Notes under the pieces: model-generated
Database searches by the model: none
Seen by the model: the letters and a program-made list of their open reading frames with translations, nothing else
What the model was told of the DNA's origin: nothing
Source: Abelmoschus esculentus
Taxonomy: Eukaryota > Streptophyta > Magnoliopsida > Malvales > Malvaceae
Direction: 5' to 3'
Assembly (NCBI GenBank): GCA_035048815.1
Contig: JAUCBN010000036.1
Span: 5,962,001-6,026,000 of the forward strand
Length of the DNA: 64,000 nt
Made by a program: the position numbers and the translations under genes
Shown here: piece by piece, positions 45,897-58,867 of the stretch
Layout of the letters: every line of letters begins with the position of its first letter
Position numbering within the stretch: position 1 is the first letter of the stretch

Positions 45897-48800
45897 TTAC
45901 ATAAATCCTTACCCTTTTGTTGCCATATTGTGTATTCTTGTAGGAAATTGTGTATGTACACAAATCCTTACCCTTGCAAGCATCCTTTATCTTTTGGTTT
46001 TGAAGTGGTAATAATTTGTGTTTATACCGTTTTTTTTTACGATTTTCGTAAGCCATTGTGTATACCTTGTAAGGAATTGTGTACAAACACAAATCCTTAC
46101 CCTTTTGGTGCCATATTGTGTATTCTTGTAGGAAATTGTGTATGTACACAAAATCTTACACTTAGATGTCTCCTTTATCTCATGGTTTTGAAGTGGTAAG
46201 GATTTGTTTTTATACCGTTTTTCTTACGATTTTCGTAAGCCATTGTGTATACCTTGTAAGGAATTGTGTACAAACACAAATCCTTATCCTTTTGGTGCCA
46301 TATTGTGTATTCTTGTAGGAAATTGTGTATGTACACAAATCCTTACCCTTGCAAGCCTCCTTTATCTTTTTGTTTTGTAGTGGTAAGGATTTGTGTTTAT
46401 ACCGTTTTTCTTACGGTTTTCGTAAGTCGTTGTGTATACCTTGTAAGGAATTGCGTACAAACATAATTCCTTACCCTTTTGGTGCCATATTATGTACTCT
46501 TGTAGAAAATTGTGTATGTACACAAATCCTTACCCTTGGAAGCCTCCTTTATCATTTGGTTTTGAACTAGTAAGGATTTGTGTTTGTACCGTTTTTCTTA
46601 CGTTTTTGTAAGCCGTTGTGTATACCTTATAAGGAATTGTGTACAAACACAAATCCTTACCCTTTTGGTGCCATATTGTGTATTCTTGTAGGAAATTGTG
46701 TATGTACACAAATCCTTACCCTTGCAAGCCTTCTTTATCTCATGGTTTTTAAGTGGTAAGGATTTGTGTTTATACCGTTTCTCTTACGGTTTTCGTAAGC
46801 CGCTGTGTATACTTTATATGGATTTGTGTAAAAACACAAATCCTTACCATTTTGTTACCATATTGTGTATTCTTGTAGGAATTTGTGTATGTATACAAAT
46901 CCTTACCCTTGCAAGCTTCTTTTATCTTTTGGTTTTGAAGTGGTAAGGATTTGTGTTTATACCGTTTTTCTTACGGTTTTCGTAAGCCATCGTGTACACT
47001 TTGTATGGATTTGTGTAAAAACACAAATCCTTACCATTTTCTTGCCATATTGTGTATTCTTGTAGGAATTTGTGTATGTACACAAATCCTTACACTTGGA
47101 TGCCTCCTTTATCTTTTGGTTTTGAAGTGGTAAGGATTTGTGTACATACCGTTTTTCTTACGGTTTTCGTAAGTCGTTGTGTATACTTTGTATGGATTTG
47201 TGTAAAAACACAAATCCTTACCGTTTTGTTGCCATATTGTGTATTCTTGTAGGAAATTGTGTATGTACACAAATCCTTACCCTTGCAAGCCTCCTTTATC
47301 TTTCGGTTTTGAACTGATAAGAATTTGTGTTTGTACCGTTTTTCTTATGATTTTCGTTAGCCGTTGTGTATACCTTGTAAGGAATTGTGTACAAACATAA
47401 ATCCTTATCCTTTTGGTGCCATATTGTGTATTCTTGTAGGAAATTGTGTATGTACACAAATCCTTACACTTGCGTGTCTCCTTTATCTTTTGTTTTTGAA
47501 CTGGTAAGGATTTGTGTACAAACACAAATCCTTACCGTTTTGTTGCCATATTGTGTATTCTTGTAGGAAATTATGTATGTACACAAAACCTTACACTTGG
47601 ATGTCTCCTTTATCTCATGGTTTTGAAGTGGTAAGGATTTATGTTTATACCATTTTTCTTACGGTTTTCGTAAGCCGTTGTGTATACCTTGTAAGGAATT
47701 ATGTACAAACACAAATCCTTACCGTTTTGTTGCCATATTGTGTATTCTTGTAGGAAATTGTGTATGTACACAAATCCTTACACTTGGATGCCTTATTTAT
47801 CTTTTGGTTTTGAACTGGTAAGGATTTGTGATTATTCTGTTTTTCTTACGGTTTTCGTAAGCCGTTGTGTATACCTTGTAAGGAATTATGTACAAACACA
47901 AATCCTTACCGTTTTGTTGCCATATTGTGTATTCTTATAGGAAATTGTGTATGTACACAAACCCTTACCCTTGCAAGCCTCCTTTATCTCATGGTTTTGA
48001 AGTAGTAAGGATTTGTGTTTATACCGTTTTTCTTACGGTTTTCATAAGCCGTTGTATATACCTTGTAAGGAATTGCGTACAAACACAAATCCTTACCGTT
48101 TTGTTGCCATATTGTGTATTCTTTTAGGAAATTGCGTATGTGCACAAATCCTTACCCGTGCAAGCCTCCTTTATCTCATGGTTTTGAAGTGGTAAGGATT
48201 TGCGTTTATACCGTTTTTCTTACGATTTCCGTAAGCCGCTGTGTATACCTTGTAAAGAATTGTGTACAAACACAAATCCTTACCCTTTTGTTGCCATATA
48301 GTGTATTCTTGTAGGAAATTGTGTATATACACAAATCATTACCCTTGCAAGCATCCTTTATCTTTTGGTTTTGAAGTGGTAAGGATTTCTGTACATACCG
48401 TTTTTCTTACGGTTTTCGTAAGCCTTTGTGTATACCTTGTAAGGAATTGTGTACAAACACAAATCCTTACCCTTTTGGTGCCATATTGTGTATTCTTGTA
48501 GGAAATTGTGTATGTACACAAAGCCTTACACTTGAATATCTCCTTTATCTCATGGTTTTGAAGTGGTAAGGATTTATGTTTATACCGTTTTTCTTACGGT
48601 TTTCGTAAGCCGTTGTGTATACCTTGTAAGGAATTATGTACAAACACAAATCCTTACCGTTTTGTTGCCATATTGTGTATTCTTGTAGGAAATTATGTAT
48701 GTACACAAATCCTTATACTTGGATTCTCCTTTATTTTTTGGTTTTGAACTGGTAAGGATTTGTGTTTATACTGTTTTTCTTACGGTTTTCGTAAGCCGTT

Positions 48801-51800
48801 GTGTATACCTTGTAAGGAATTATGTACAAACACAAACCCTTACCGTTTTGTTACCATATTGTGTATTCTTGTAGAAAATTGTGTATGTACACAAATCCAT
48901 ACACTTGCGCCTCTTTTATCTCATGGTTTTGAAGTGGTAAGGATTTTTGTTTATACCGTTTTTCTTACGGTTTTCGTAAGCCGCTGTGTATACCTTGTAA
49001 GAAATTGTGTACAAATACAAATCTTTACCGTTTTGTTTCCATATTGTGTATTCTTGTAGGAAATTGCGTATGTACACAAATCCTTACCCTTGCAAGCCTC
49101 CTTTATCTCATGGTTTTGAAGTGGTAAGGATTTGTATTTATATTGTTTTTCTTACGGTTTTCGTAAGCCTTTTTGTATACCTTGTAAAGAATTATGTACA
49201 AACATAAATCCTTACCCTTTTGTTGCCATATAATGTATTCTTGTAGGAAATTATGTATGTACACAAATCCTTACCCTTGTAAGCCTCCTTTATATTTTGG
49301 TTTTGAAGTGGTAAGGATTTTTGTTTATACCGTTTTTCTTACGATTTTCGTAAGCCGTTGTGTATACCTTGTAAGGAATTGTATACAAACACAAATCCTT
49401 ACCCTTTTGGTGCCATATTGTGTATTCTTGTAGGAAATTGTGTATGTACACAAATCCTTACCCTTGCAAGCCTTCTTTATCTCATGGTTTTGAAGTGATA
49501 AAGATTTTTGTTTATACCATTTCTCTTACGGTTTTCGTAAGCCGTTGTGTATACCTTGTAAGGAATTGTGTACAAACACAAATCCTTACCCTTTTGTTGC
49601 CATATTGTGTATTCTTGTAGGAAATTGTGTATGTACATAAATCCTTACCCTTGTAATCCTCCTTTATCTTTTGGTTTTGAACTCGTAAGGATTTGTGTAC
49701 ATACCATTTTTCTTACGGTTTTCGTAAGCCTTTGTGTATACCTTGTAAGGAATTGTGTACAAACACAAATCCTTACTCTTTTGGTGCCATATTTTGTATT
49801 CTTGTAGGAAATTGTGTATGTACACAAATCCTTACACTTGGATGCCTCCTTTATCTTTTGGTTTTGAAGTGGTAAGGATTTGTGTTCATACCGTTTTTCT
49901 TACGGTTTTCGTAAGCCGTTGTGTATACATTATATGGATTTGTGTACAAACACAAATCCTTACCGTTTTGTTGCCATATTGTGTATTCTTGTAGGAAATT
50001 GTGTATGTACACAAATCCTTACCCTTGCAAGCCTACTTTATCTTTTGGTTTTCAAGTAGTAAGGGTTTGTGTTTATACCGTTTTTCTTACGGTTTTAATA
50101 AGCTGGTGTGTATACGTTGTAAAGAATTGTTTACAAACACAAATCCTTACCGTTTTGTTGCCATATTGTGTATTCTTGTAGGAAATTGTGTATGTACACA
50201 AATCCTTACTCTTCCAAGCCTCCTTTATCTTTTGGTTTTGAAGTGGTAAGGATTTGTGTACATACCGTTTTTCTTACGGTTTTCGTAAGCCTTTGTGTAT
50301 ACCTTGTAAGGAATTGTGTACAAACACAAATCCTTACCCTTTTGGTCCCATATTATGTATTCTTGTAGGAAATTGTGTATGTACACAAATCTTTACACTT
50401 GGGTGCCTCCTTTATCTTTTGGTTTGAAGTGGTTAGGATTTGTGTACATACCATTTTTCTTACGGTTTTCGTAAGCCGTTATGTATACTTTGTATGGATT
50501 TGTGTAAAAACATAAATCCTTACCGTTTTGTTGCCATATTGTGTATTCTTGTAGGAAATTGTGTATATACTCAAATCCTTACACTTGGGTGCCTCCTTTA
50601 TCATTTGGTTTGAAGTGGTAAGGAGTTGTTTACATACCATTTTTCTTACGGTTTTCGTAAGCGGTTGTGTATACTTTGTAAGGATTTGTGTACAAACACA
50701 AATCCTTACCGTTTTGTTGCCATATTGTGTATTCTTGTAGGAAATTGTGTATGTATACAAAACCTTACACTTGAATGTCTCCTTTATCTCATGGTTTTGA
50801 AGTGGTAAGGATTTATGTTTATACCGTTTTTCTTACGGTTTTCGTAAGTCGTTGTGTATACCTTGTAAGGAATTATGTACAAACACAAATCCTTACCGTT
50901 TTGTTGCCATATTGTGTATTCTTGTAGGAAATTATGTATGTACACAAATCCTTACACTTGGATTCTCCTTTATTTTTTGGTTTTGAACTGGTAAGAATTT
51001 GTGTTTATACTGTTTTTCTTACGGTTTTCGTAAGCCGTTGTGTATACCTTGTAAGGAATTGTGTACAAACACAAATCCTTACCGTTTTGTTACCATATTG
51101 TGTATTCTTGTAGGAAATTTTGTATGTACAGAAATCCTTACCCTTGCAAGCCTCCATTAATTATCTCATGGTTTTGAAGTGGTAAGGATTTGTGTTTATA
51201 CCGTTTTTCTTACGGTTTTCGTAAGTCGTTGTGTATACCTTGTAAGGAATTGTGTACAAACACAAATCCTTACCGTTTTGTTGCCATATTGTGTATTCTT
51301 TTAGGAAATTGCGTATGTACACAAATCCTTACCCTTGCAAGCCTCCTTTATCTTTTTGTTTTGAAGTGGTAAGGATTTGTGTTTATACCGTTTTTCTTAC
51401 GGTTTTAGTAAGTTGATGTGTATACGTTGTAAGGAATTGTGTACAAACACAAATCCTTACCGTTTTGTTTCCATATTGTGTATTTTTGTAGAAAATTGTG
51501 TATGTACACAAATCCTTACCCTTGCAAGCCTCCTTTATCTTTTGGTTTTGAACTGGTAAGGATTTGTGTTTGTACCGTTTTTCTTACGATTTTCGTAAAC
51601 CGTTGTGTATACCTTGTGAGGAATTGTGTACAAACACAAATCCTTACCCTTTTGGTGCCATATTGTGTATTCTTGTAGGAAATTGTGTATGTACACAAAT
51701 CCTTACCCTTGCAAGCCTTCTTTATCTCATGGTTTTTAAGTGGTAAGGATTTGTGTTTATACCGTTTCTCTTACGATTTTCGTAAGCCGTTGTGTATACT

Positions 51801-52935
51801 TTATATGGATTTGTGTAAAAACACAAATCCTTACCATTTTGTTACCATATTGTGTATTCTTGTAGGAATTTGTGTATGTATACAAATCCTTACCCTTGCA
51901 AGCCTCTTTTATCTTTTGGTTTTGAAGTGGTAAGTATTTGTGTTTATACCGTTTTTCTTACGGTTTTAGTAAGCTGGTGTGTATACGTTGTTAGGAATTG
52001 TGTACAAACACAAATCCTTACCGTTTTGTTGTCATATTGTGTATTCTTGTAGGAAATTGTGTATGTGCACAAATCCTTACTCTTGCAAGCCTCCTTTATC
52101 TTTTGGTTTTGAAGTGGTAAGGATTTTTGTATATATCGTTTTTCTTACGGTTTTCGTAAGCCTTTGTGTATACTTTGTAAGGAATTGTGTACAAACACAA
52201 ATCCTTACCTTTTTTGTGCCATATTGTGTATTCTTGCAGGAAATTGTGTATGTACACAAATCCTTACACTTGAGTGCCTGCTTTATCTTTTGGTTTTAAA
52301 GTGGTAAGGATTTGTGTACATACCGTTTTTCTTACGGTTTTCGTAAGTCGTTGTGTATACTTTGTAAGTATTTGTGTACAAACACAAATCCTTACCGTTT
52401 TGTTGCCATGTTGTGTATTCTTGTAGGAAATTGTGTATGTACACAAATCCTTACCCTTGCAAGCCTCCTTTATCTTTTTGTTTTGTAGTGGTAAGGATTT
52501 GTGTTTATACCGTTTTTCTTACGGTTTTCGTAAGTCGTTGTGTATACCTTGTAAGGAATTGCGTACAAACATAATTCCTTACCCTTTTGGTGCCATATTA
52601 TGTACTCTTGTAGGAAATTGTGTATGTACACAAATCCTTACCCTTGGAAGCCTCCTTTAGCTCATTGTTTGGAAGTGGTAAGGATTTGTGTTTATACCTT
52701 TTTCCTTACGGGTTTTGTAAGTATTTGTGTATACTTTGTAGGGATTTATGTATATTCAAAAATACTTACAATATTTGTAGCAATTTGTGTATAATCGTAG
52801 GCAATTGTGTATGTAAATAAATCCTTATGGTGTAACATTTTAGGTTTATACCGTTTTTCTTACAATATTTTTAAGAATTTATGTATATACCGTTTTACTT
52901 ACAGTTTCTTTAAGAAATTGTGTATCCAAATTTCA
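45897..52935. repeat. Tandem array of about 38 copies of a 187-bp satellite-like monomer
   Basis: Successive landmarks recur every 187 bp, for example 47514, 47701 and 47888. Each monomer contains TTGCCATATTGTGTATTC, a GTGTATGTACACAAATCC block, CCTCCTTTATCT..TTGGTTTTGAA, GGTAAGGATTTGTGT, TACCGTTTTTCTTACGG, and TATACCTTGTAAGGAATTG followed by GTACAAACACAAATCC. A GTAAGGATTTGTGT-like module occurs five times per monomer, on both strands. It forms two long dyads plus a CTTACG-GTTTT-CGTAAG hairpin. Monomers from about 52690 on are strongly diverged. Because 187 is not a multiple of three, frames shift at each unit. The many 60-106 codon frames (MYKHKSLPF..., MYSCRKLCMY...) are periodic artefacts. 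I see no similarity to a known centromere repeat, but I cannot search. Confidence 0.95.
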
Positions 52936-53519
52936 AACTTACTATGTAGTAAATTGACCGGGTAATCTGGTAAGGCCTTTTTTAGGCTTTTTTTTATGGG
53001 CCTTCTCTAGAATCACCCAACAGAGAGGGTATTAGACAGGAAATCATTAATTCTAATAGAAAAGATAAAAAAGCAAAATTTATTTCTCTCTTTAACAAGG
53101 CAATATCCTAATGTACCAAGTGCCAACATGAAGGGCTAGAAAGAAAGATTTGCTAAAGTGCAGAACATTCTATGAAGATAAAAGTTAAATTTCTGATTAA
53201 GTGAAAACATACATTTTTCTGAAGATCAGGACTCTCATTCATATCAGTTAAATAACCATTTAACAGAATGTATTCCCCTCATGCAGAAAAAAAGATCCAA
53301 AAAATTTCATACATGCACTTTGATATCTAAACTGTATGTTTTATACGATTAGTAGAGTTATTGTAAATTAAATCTTATCCTAGATCTAGATAACAAGAGA
53401 TAGAAGTTGTAGATAGTTAGAATTCCTACTTGTAATTAAACTCTTGGACTAAAGCTTAGTTTTAAAAAGCGCGATTAAGACGCTCAACACATAGAGGAAC
53501 CAAAAATTACACCATCATC
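52936..53519. other. Spacer between the satellite array and the hAT element
   Basis: No gene or repeat is recognised. It ends at the hAT target site. Confidence 0.5.
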
Positions 53520-53796
53520 ATTAAAGGCAGTGTCGTTTCTGAGATTTTGATGGCCCAAGGGCAAATTTAAAAATAGGACCCCTAATAATAAGTATTAAAA
53601 AATAAACTTAAAAAGTAAAAAAGTAAATTAATTTATTTGTAAATTATTTTTTATTACACTCAATAATTATAAAATAAAAAATATCAATAAATTTTATTAA
53701 ATACCAAACAAATTACACAAAACAACTTCTACGAGCATTTTTAGATGCAAAATCACTAATAATAGTATCTACATCAATGCAATGTAACATATTTTT

Positions 53797-56700
53797 TTAA
53801 ATACATAAAATGGCTAGACCATTCAACCTTTCTTGTGGCATTGATGATCTCAAATAAGTTTTCAATAATTTTAACTTGGAAAAACTTCTTTCAGCAGATG
53901 CAACTGTCACCGGCATAGTTAAGAGAATTCGATAAACTATTGAAGTATTTGGATAACAATCTGCAACTTTGACGAACTTGAGAATTTCTAATGTCGACAT
54001 CAACTCATTTGGAAAATTCACTTGTAATACTTTTAATTTTGAAAAAAGATCATATGCATCAATATCAGACAAAACATTATGAGAAAATACAATCTTAAAG
54101 TTTATGCAAGATTTTTTTAATTCATCATTATCTAAAGATTTTAATATTTTAGAATCAAATAAAAATCCAAAAATATTATCAAATGACTCTAATTATTCAA
54201 ATCTATTTTTTAAAGAAGTTATAGCCAAATCAACAACCATAAGAAAATAATTAATTCTAAAAGATTCCTCGGGTGATTGTACTTCTTCTCCACCATTATT
54301 CATCAAATTATTTTTTTTCTAAAAATATGACGTTTTATTGGTAGCATTGGTTCTATATCCATATCAAATGCAAGACTTTTGGAAATATCTAGGCAAGATT
54401 CAAACCCTTCACTTCTATATTTTTCAAAGAATAACATTAAACTTTTTACTTCACTAATTATAGTTCTAATGCACACAAGTTTAGATTGTAATTTCTTACT
54501 CACCTTGTTAATAATAAATAAAATCTTATACCAAATCACCAAGCTAAGTAGGAATTCAAAACTTGCAAGAGAATTAGTTAAACTTTCCGCTTCACTTCTT
54601 GTTTTGACATCTTCACCACGAGAATTATACAATGCCAATAAAGTTAATTTTATTTGAGGTGCTTGAAATCTAATAACTTTAACACTTCTAATCCGACTTT
54701 CCCATCGAGTTGTAGCGACCTTTTTTTAAAAAAAATAATTTAAAAATATGTTTAAAACGTTTTGGCGCGGGTGATTTTAAAAATTCGGTATCTGAAGATG
54801 ACACCTGAAGAACAGGATGCCACTTCTAGTGGAATACCGTTAAAATTTGAAAATTCGTTGAGTTTGAGTCGCCATCGGTCACTTTGGTAGACCGGACACC
54901 ATTAAAAATTAACCAAAGATTCAAAACGTTTGGGTTCGAGAGTTGATTACGTTTGGGGAAGGATTAGCATCCCATAACGCCTAGAAATTAGCACCTAAAT
55001 GTTCGCATCATAGGTTTAAAAAATATAAAATTCAAATTAATTTAATTTTTAATCTTGAAAATACAAATTTAAAACCTATATCCACGATAATTCAAAGAAG
55101 TTAATACTCGGAGACCAGGATGCTACTCCCAGCAGAATATATCGAGATAATAAGGTCTCGCAAAAATAACGAACAAAAATAGCGTACGATGATAAATAAT
55201 AATAATAATAATAATAATAATAGTAATAATATAACATAGAATAATTAATATTATAATTTACATACATATATAATTACTATACATGTAATGATAATTACCT
55301 AATATATATTTATATGGAAACATATATTAGTTTTAATATAAAGTCAAAGTTATAATAGAATAACATATATTAACTGAAACATATATAGTAAAAAAAAATA
55401 TAAACATATGGTAATATATTAAATAAGGTATATAGTAAAAGTCAAACAAAATATATATGATAATAATAATAAGAAAGTAATAAACATGGTAATAAATAAA
55501 ATAATAAGATTGATAGTAATAATAAATATAATATTAACATTAATAATAATAAAATGATAATAATAATTATAATAATATTAATATGGGTCACCTTGCAAGA
55601 AAAACAAAACTAAGAGGTTAAAAATATATAAAATAGTGACTAAAATTGAATAAAAACTGAATATTAGAGAGTCAAAATTAACAAAAAGGGGACCAAAATT
55701 AAATAAAATACAAACTGTGAGGCCAAAATGCAGGCGCACTTAGAGTACGAGAACTTCAGCAACAATTTTCCCACTTTTCTGGATAAAGATGCGGGTCGGG
55801 TCTGAATCCAGGTCATCTATGGAGCTCCATGCATGATACAACGTCGTTTTGGGGTTAGGATGACCAAAACCAAAACAACATGTTTTGACATGCTATATAT
55901 ATTCCTTTTATAACAAAAAAAAACCATTTGTATCATATTCTCAAAAAAATTTCAAATGCTCTCAAATTCTCTCTGAACATTCTCTGCCTCCCTCACCACC
56001 AGCCATCGTGAGTCACCGTTAGTCGGCGACGGCGCCGCCGTCGCCCGTCACCAAAAGTTGAAAAGTTTTATACTTTCCGAAGCATGTCAACATGCTGAAG
56101 CCAACTATGGAATTGGATTTTCGAAAGAAGACTCATGTGCGAGTAGATCTGAAGATAAGTGAACCCGATTCAAATATTTTTTACCTTTTCGTTCTATATT
56201 TTTCCTTCTCTGATCTCCCTTCTCTTTTTATTTTTATTTTGGTTCTGACTTGGTGGTGTTCTGATTTTTTGTTTGAATGCTCTCTATTTTTTTCATTCAA
56301 ATCTCATACCCATTACAAATTTTTAATACGGTTTTTATAACTAGATTTTTACACATTTAAAATAAAATATCATTGCTTTGATATGAAATCTAATTATGCT
56401 TATCCTCTATTTTTTGCAAGTTCAAACGTGATATGGGCGGTGGGGCGGTGGCCGGTCGTGAGGGCCAATGAGAGAGCGCGTGACCATCATGCGCAAAACG
56501 AAGTGTCGCACGTGGTCGTCATGCGCCGGTGATCGAAAAGCGAAAGGTCAGAGTCGGCCGGTGACAATGGCGGCCATGGTTAGTATGGTTAAGGTTTTCT
56601 TTTATCAAATTAGGATTTTGTTTAGGTTATTGGATCTGGGCTTAGTTGGGTTTAATTGTTGGGTACTGGGTTTGATTGTTTTGGGCTTGTAATGTGTTAT

Positions 56701-58107
56701 AGGTTAAAGGTGAAATGGGTTATTACACGAGTATTACAGAAAAATTTTACTGTAAAACCTTTAACATTATATACTAAAATCTTTCATTTTTTTGGTAGAA
56801 CCTGCAAATAAAATATATATGCGTTGCACAATTCCAAAAAAAATAGCTTTCACACAAGAATGTGTCATATCCGATATAGTGAGATTAAGACTATGACAAG
56901 CACATGTCATATATAATTCCCTTCGATTTATTTCAAATAATCTCTTTTGAACTCCTTGGTGTTTTCCTTTTATATTTGAACCATCGTCATAACCTTGACC
57001 TCTAATATCATTAATATCTAAATCAAGTGACTTACATACACCTAATAATTTATTAAAAAGGCCCAATCTAGAAGTATCATTTATATTTAAAAACTCTAAA
57101 AAGAACTCATCTATTTTTATTTCATTACTTGTCACATTAATACATCGAACTATCAAACTCATTTGTTCTTGATGGCTCACATCTGGGGTACAATCAAGAA
57201 TGATCGAAAAATATTTTGCCTCTTTAATGATTTTTATTATGGAAGTTCTAACACCATGAGACAAAAGAGAAATCAACTCATTTTGAATTGTATGCCCAAG
57301 ATAGTGATAATGAATTTCTTGATTTTTGATTCGTCTAATATGATCTTGCATTATTAAAACTTGTCTCCAATGTTTCTTTTCTTTTGAAATTCCTTGTAAA
57401 TCTTTATCAATGCCTTTATTTTTTTTAATCTAATTCTTGTTTCATTCCAAGTATTCATATTAGCCATATGTTCAACACTATTTTCATGTTGTTTAAGTCT
57501 CTCACTCAAATGTTTTCAATTATCCAATCCATCATTTGTTAAGACTTTTATTATTTAAAAAAAATGAACAATTTATAACAAAAACAATATACTTTCTTCA
57601 TATGTCTAGAATAAACTAACCATTTTCTATCTAAAGTTTCTCCATTGCTTAATTTTTTAGAATAATATGAGTATGAAAAATGCCTAGAAAGACCATCCTT
57701 AAAGAATGTGAGATTCAATTCTCTAATGGGTCATTTTTCAATCAAAATGTCTCTAGTTTTAGTATTAAGAACATCCCAATTTCTTGGATCATAGATATCG
57801 AAAGATGAAATTATATATCCATTGACATCAATATTTGACTCATCAAGTACATTATTATGGTCGTTATTCAAATTAATATTATCATTATTAATCAAATTAG
57901 TATTATTGTCATTGAGATAATTATCATCACTCAAATTTTTATTATTCAAATTTTCATTAGAATGTTCAATATTATCCTCATTTATTTCTAACACATCAAT
58001 CATCTAAAGGTTCTTCTACTCGTTTCGAAAAATTTATCTAAAGCTCCTTTTTGTGATTCTACTAATTCTTGTGTTTGTTTTCTTTTTTTTTTTCCTACCG
58101 AAAGCAT
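53797..58107 (-). pseudogene. hAT transposase (TTF-type zinc finger, DUF4371, hAT dimerisation), broken
   Basis: A likely start near 58107 gives MLSVGKKKRKQ and the QKGALDKFF motif typical of this group. An Asn/Asp-rich stretch follows, with 'YDPRNWDVLNTKTRDILIEK' and the TTF zinc-finger region ('LSRHFSYSYYSKKLSNGE'). The catalytic part (57351-56767) shows ILDCTPDVSHQEQMSLIV, IRGQGYDDGSNIKGKHQGVQ and CACHSLNLTISDM. After the inserted LTR comes WESRIRSVKVIRFQAP. The C-terminal dimerisation region is at 54072-53797 (LLTMPVTVASAERSFSKLK). Frameshifts and stops (for example near 57729-57731 and TGA 57516-57518 at a Trp position) inactivate it. In an intact element this protein cuts and joins the transposon ends. 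Confidence 0.9.
54711..56727 (-). mobile_element. Solo LTR (2017 bp) of a Tat/Ogre-like retrotransposon
   Basis: Read on the minus strand it starts TGTAATAACCCATTTCACC, very like the LARD LTR (TGTAATAACCCATATCC), and ends GGTCGCTACA. It is bounded by the perfect 5-bp duplication CGAGT (54706-54710 and 56728-56732), which shows it arose from one insertion followed by LTR-LTR recombination. It has a minus-strand TATAAAA box at 55906-55912, an (AAT)n tract at about 55195-55230 and a GC-rich block near 56020-56560, the same architecture as the LARD LTRs. It interrupts the hAT transposase. Confidence 0.93.
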
Positions 58108-58867
58108 ATTTTTACGTAAACATTATTCAATAAAAATTATAAAGAAAAAAGTATAGAGTGATAGCACCTCAGTTTTATTGTTGAAGCTTTGCCTCAAACT
58201 TGATTATAGCACATCAACAATAAACGATGATCTTTTTGAATAAACGAATCTTTACCTTCTTGGAATATCGAATCAAAAATTATAAATAAAAATTTCAGAA
58301 TAAATTGGAAGAAAACAACATAAGAAAGAGATGATGTGATAAAAATATGAGAAGTGAAAAACAAAACCAATGAAAATATTATTTATAGATGTATATGAAT
58401 TTTTTATTCTTAATTTAAAATTTAAAAATATTATTTTAATATTAATTATGACCTATAATAGACTAATACCTAGCTAATTAGATACTAATATTTTATAATT
58501 AATAATAAATTCTATAAATAATAGTTTTTAAAGTTTATTTAATAATAAAAATATAATTAAAAAAAGTGACCTTTAATTTCTAATGGTAAGATGGTTATAT
58601 TTTCAAAAAAAAAATTAAAAGTAAAACAATCTAATTTTAAGTTTCAAGAATCAGTTTTATCGTTGTACATTAAATGCTTTCAGTTGCCTTATTGTCCAGC
58701 TACTTTTAGTAAAGCAATCTAATTTCTAGTTGCTTTAACGGTAAAAAATTATTTTAATATTTTAATAATTATTATTATTTTATTATAATAATTATTAGGT
58801 TTAGCTGTCCTGGACCCCTGGGCCATCGTCCTTATTGCCCAGGCCCAGGGTCGGCTCTGATTAAAGG

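Larger units (their letters stand above)
53528..58859 (-). mobile_element. hAT transposon with 8-bp target duplication, interrupted by a solo LTR
   Basis: The ends are CAGTGTCGTTTCTG (left) and CAGAGCCGACCCTG (right, as complement), a hAT-type terminal inverted repeat. The perfect 8-bp duplication ATTAAAGG flanks the element at 53520-53527 and 58860-58867. Inside, on the minus strand, is a broken hAT transposase of the ZMYM1/TTF-zinc-finger type. The element is split by a 2017-bp solo LTR at 54711-56727, so the original length was about 3.3 kb. Confidence 0.95.

Noticed and set aside
45880..52820. Dozens of 60-106 codon frames with repeated peptides (MYKHKSLPF, MYSCRKLCMY, and others) as a repeat-protein gene
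   Set aside because: They follow the 187-bp DNA period, change frame each unit because 187 is not a multiple of three, occur on both strands and never join into one long frame.
45897..52935. CRISPR-like array
   Set aside because: There are no alternating unique spacers; the whole unit repeats, and this is eukaryotic DNA.
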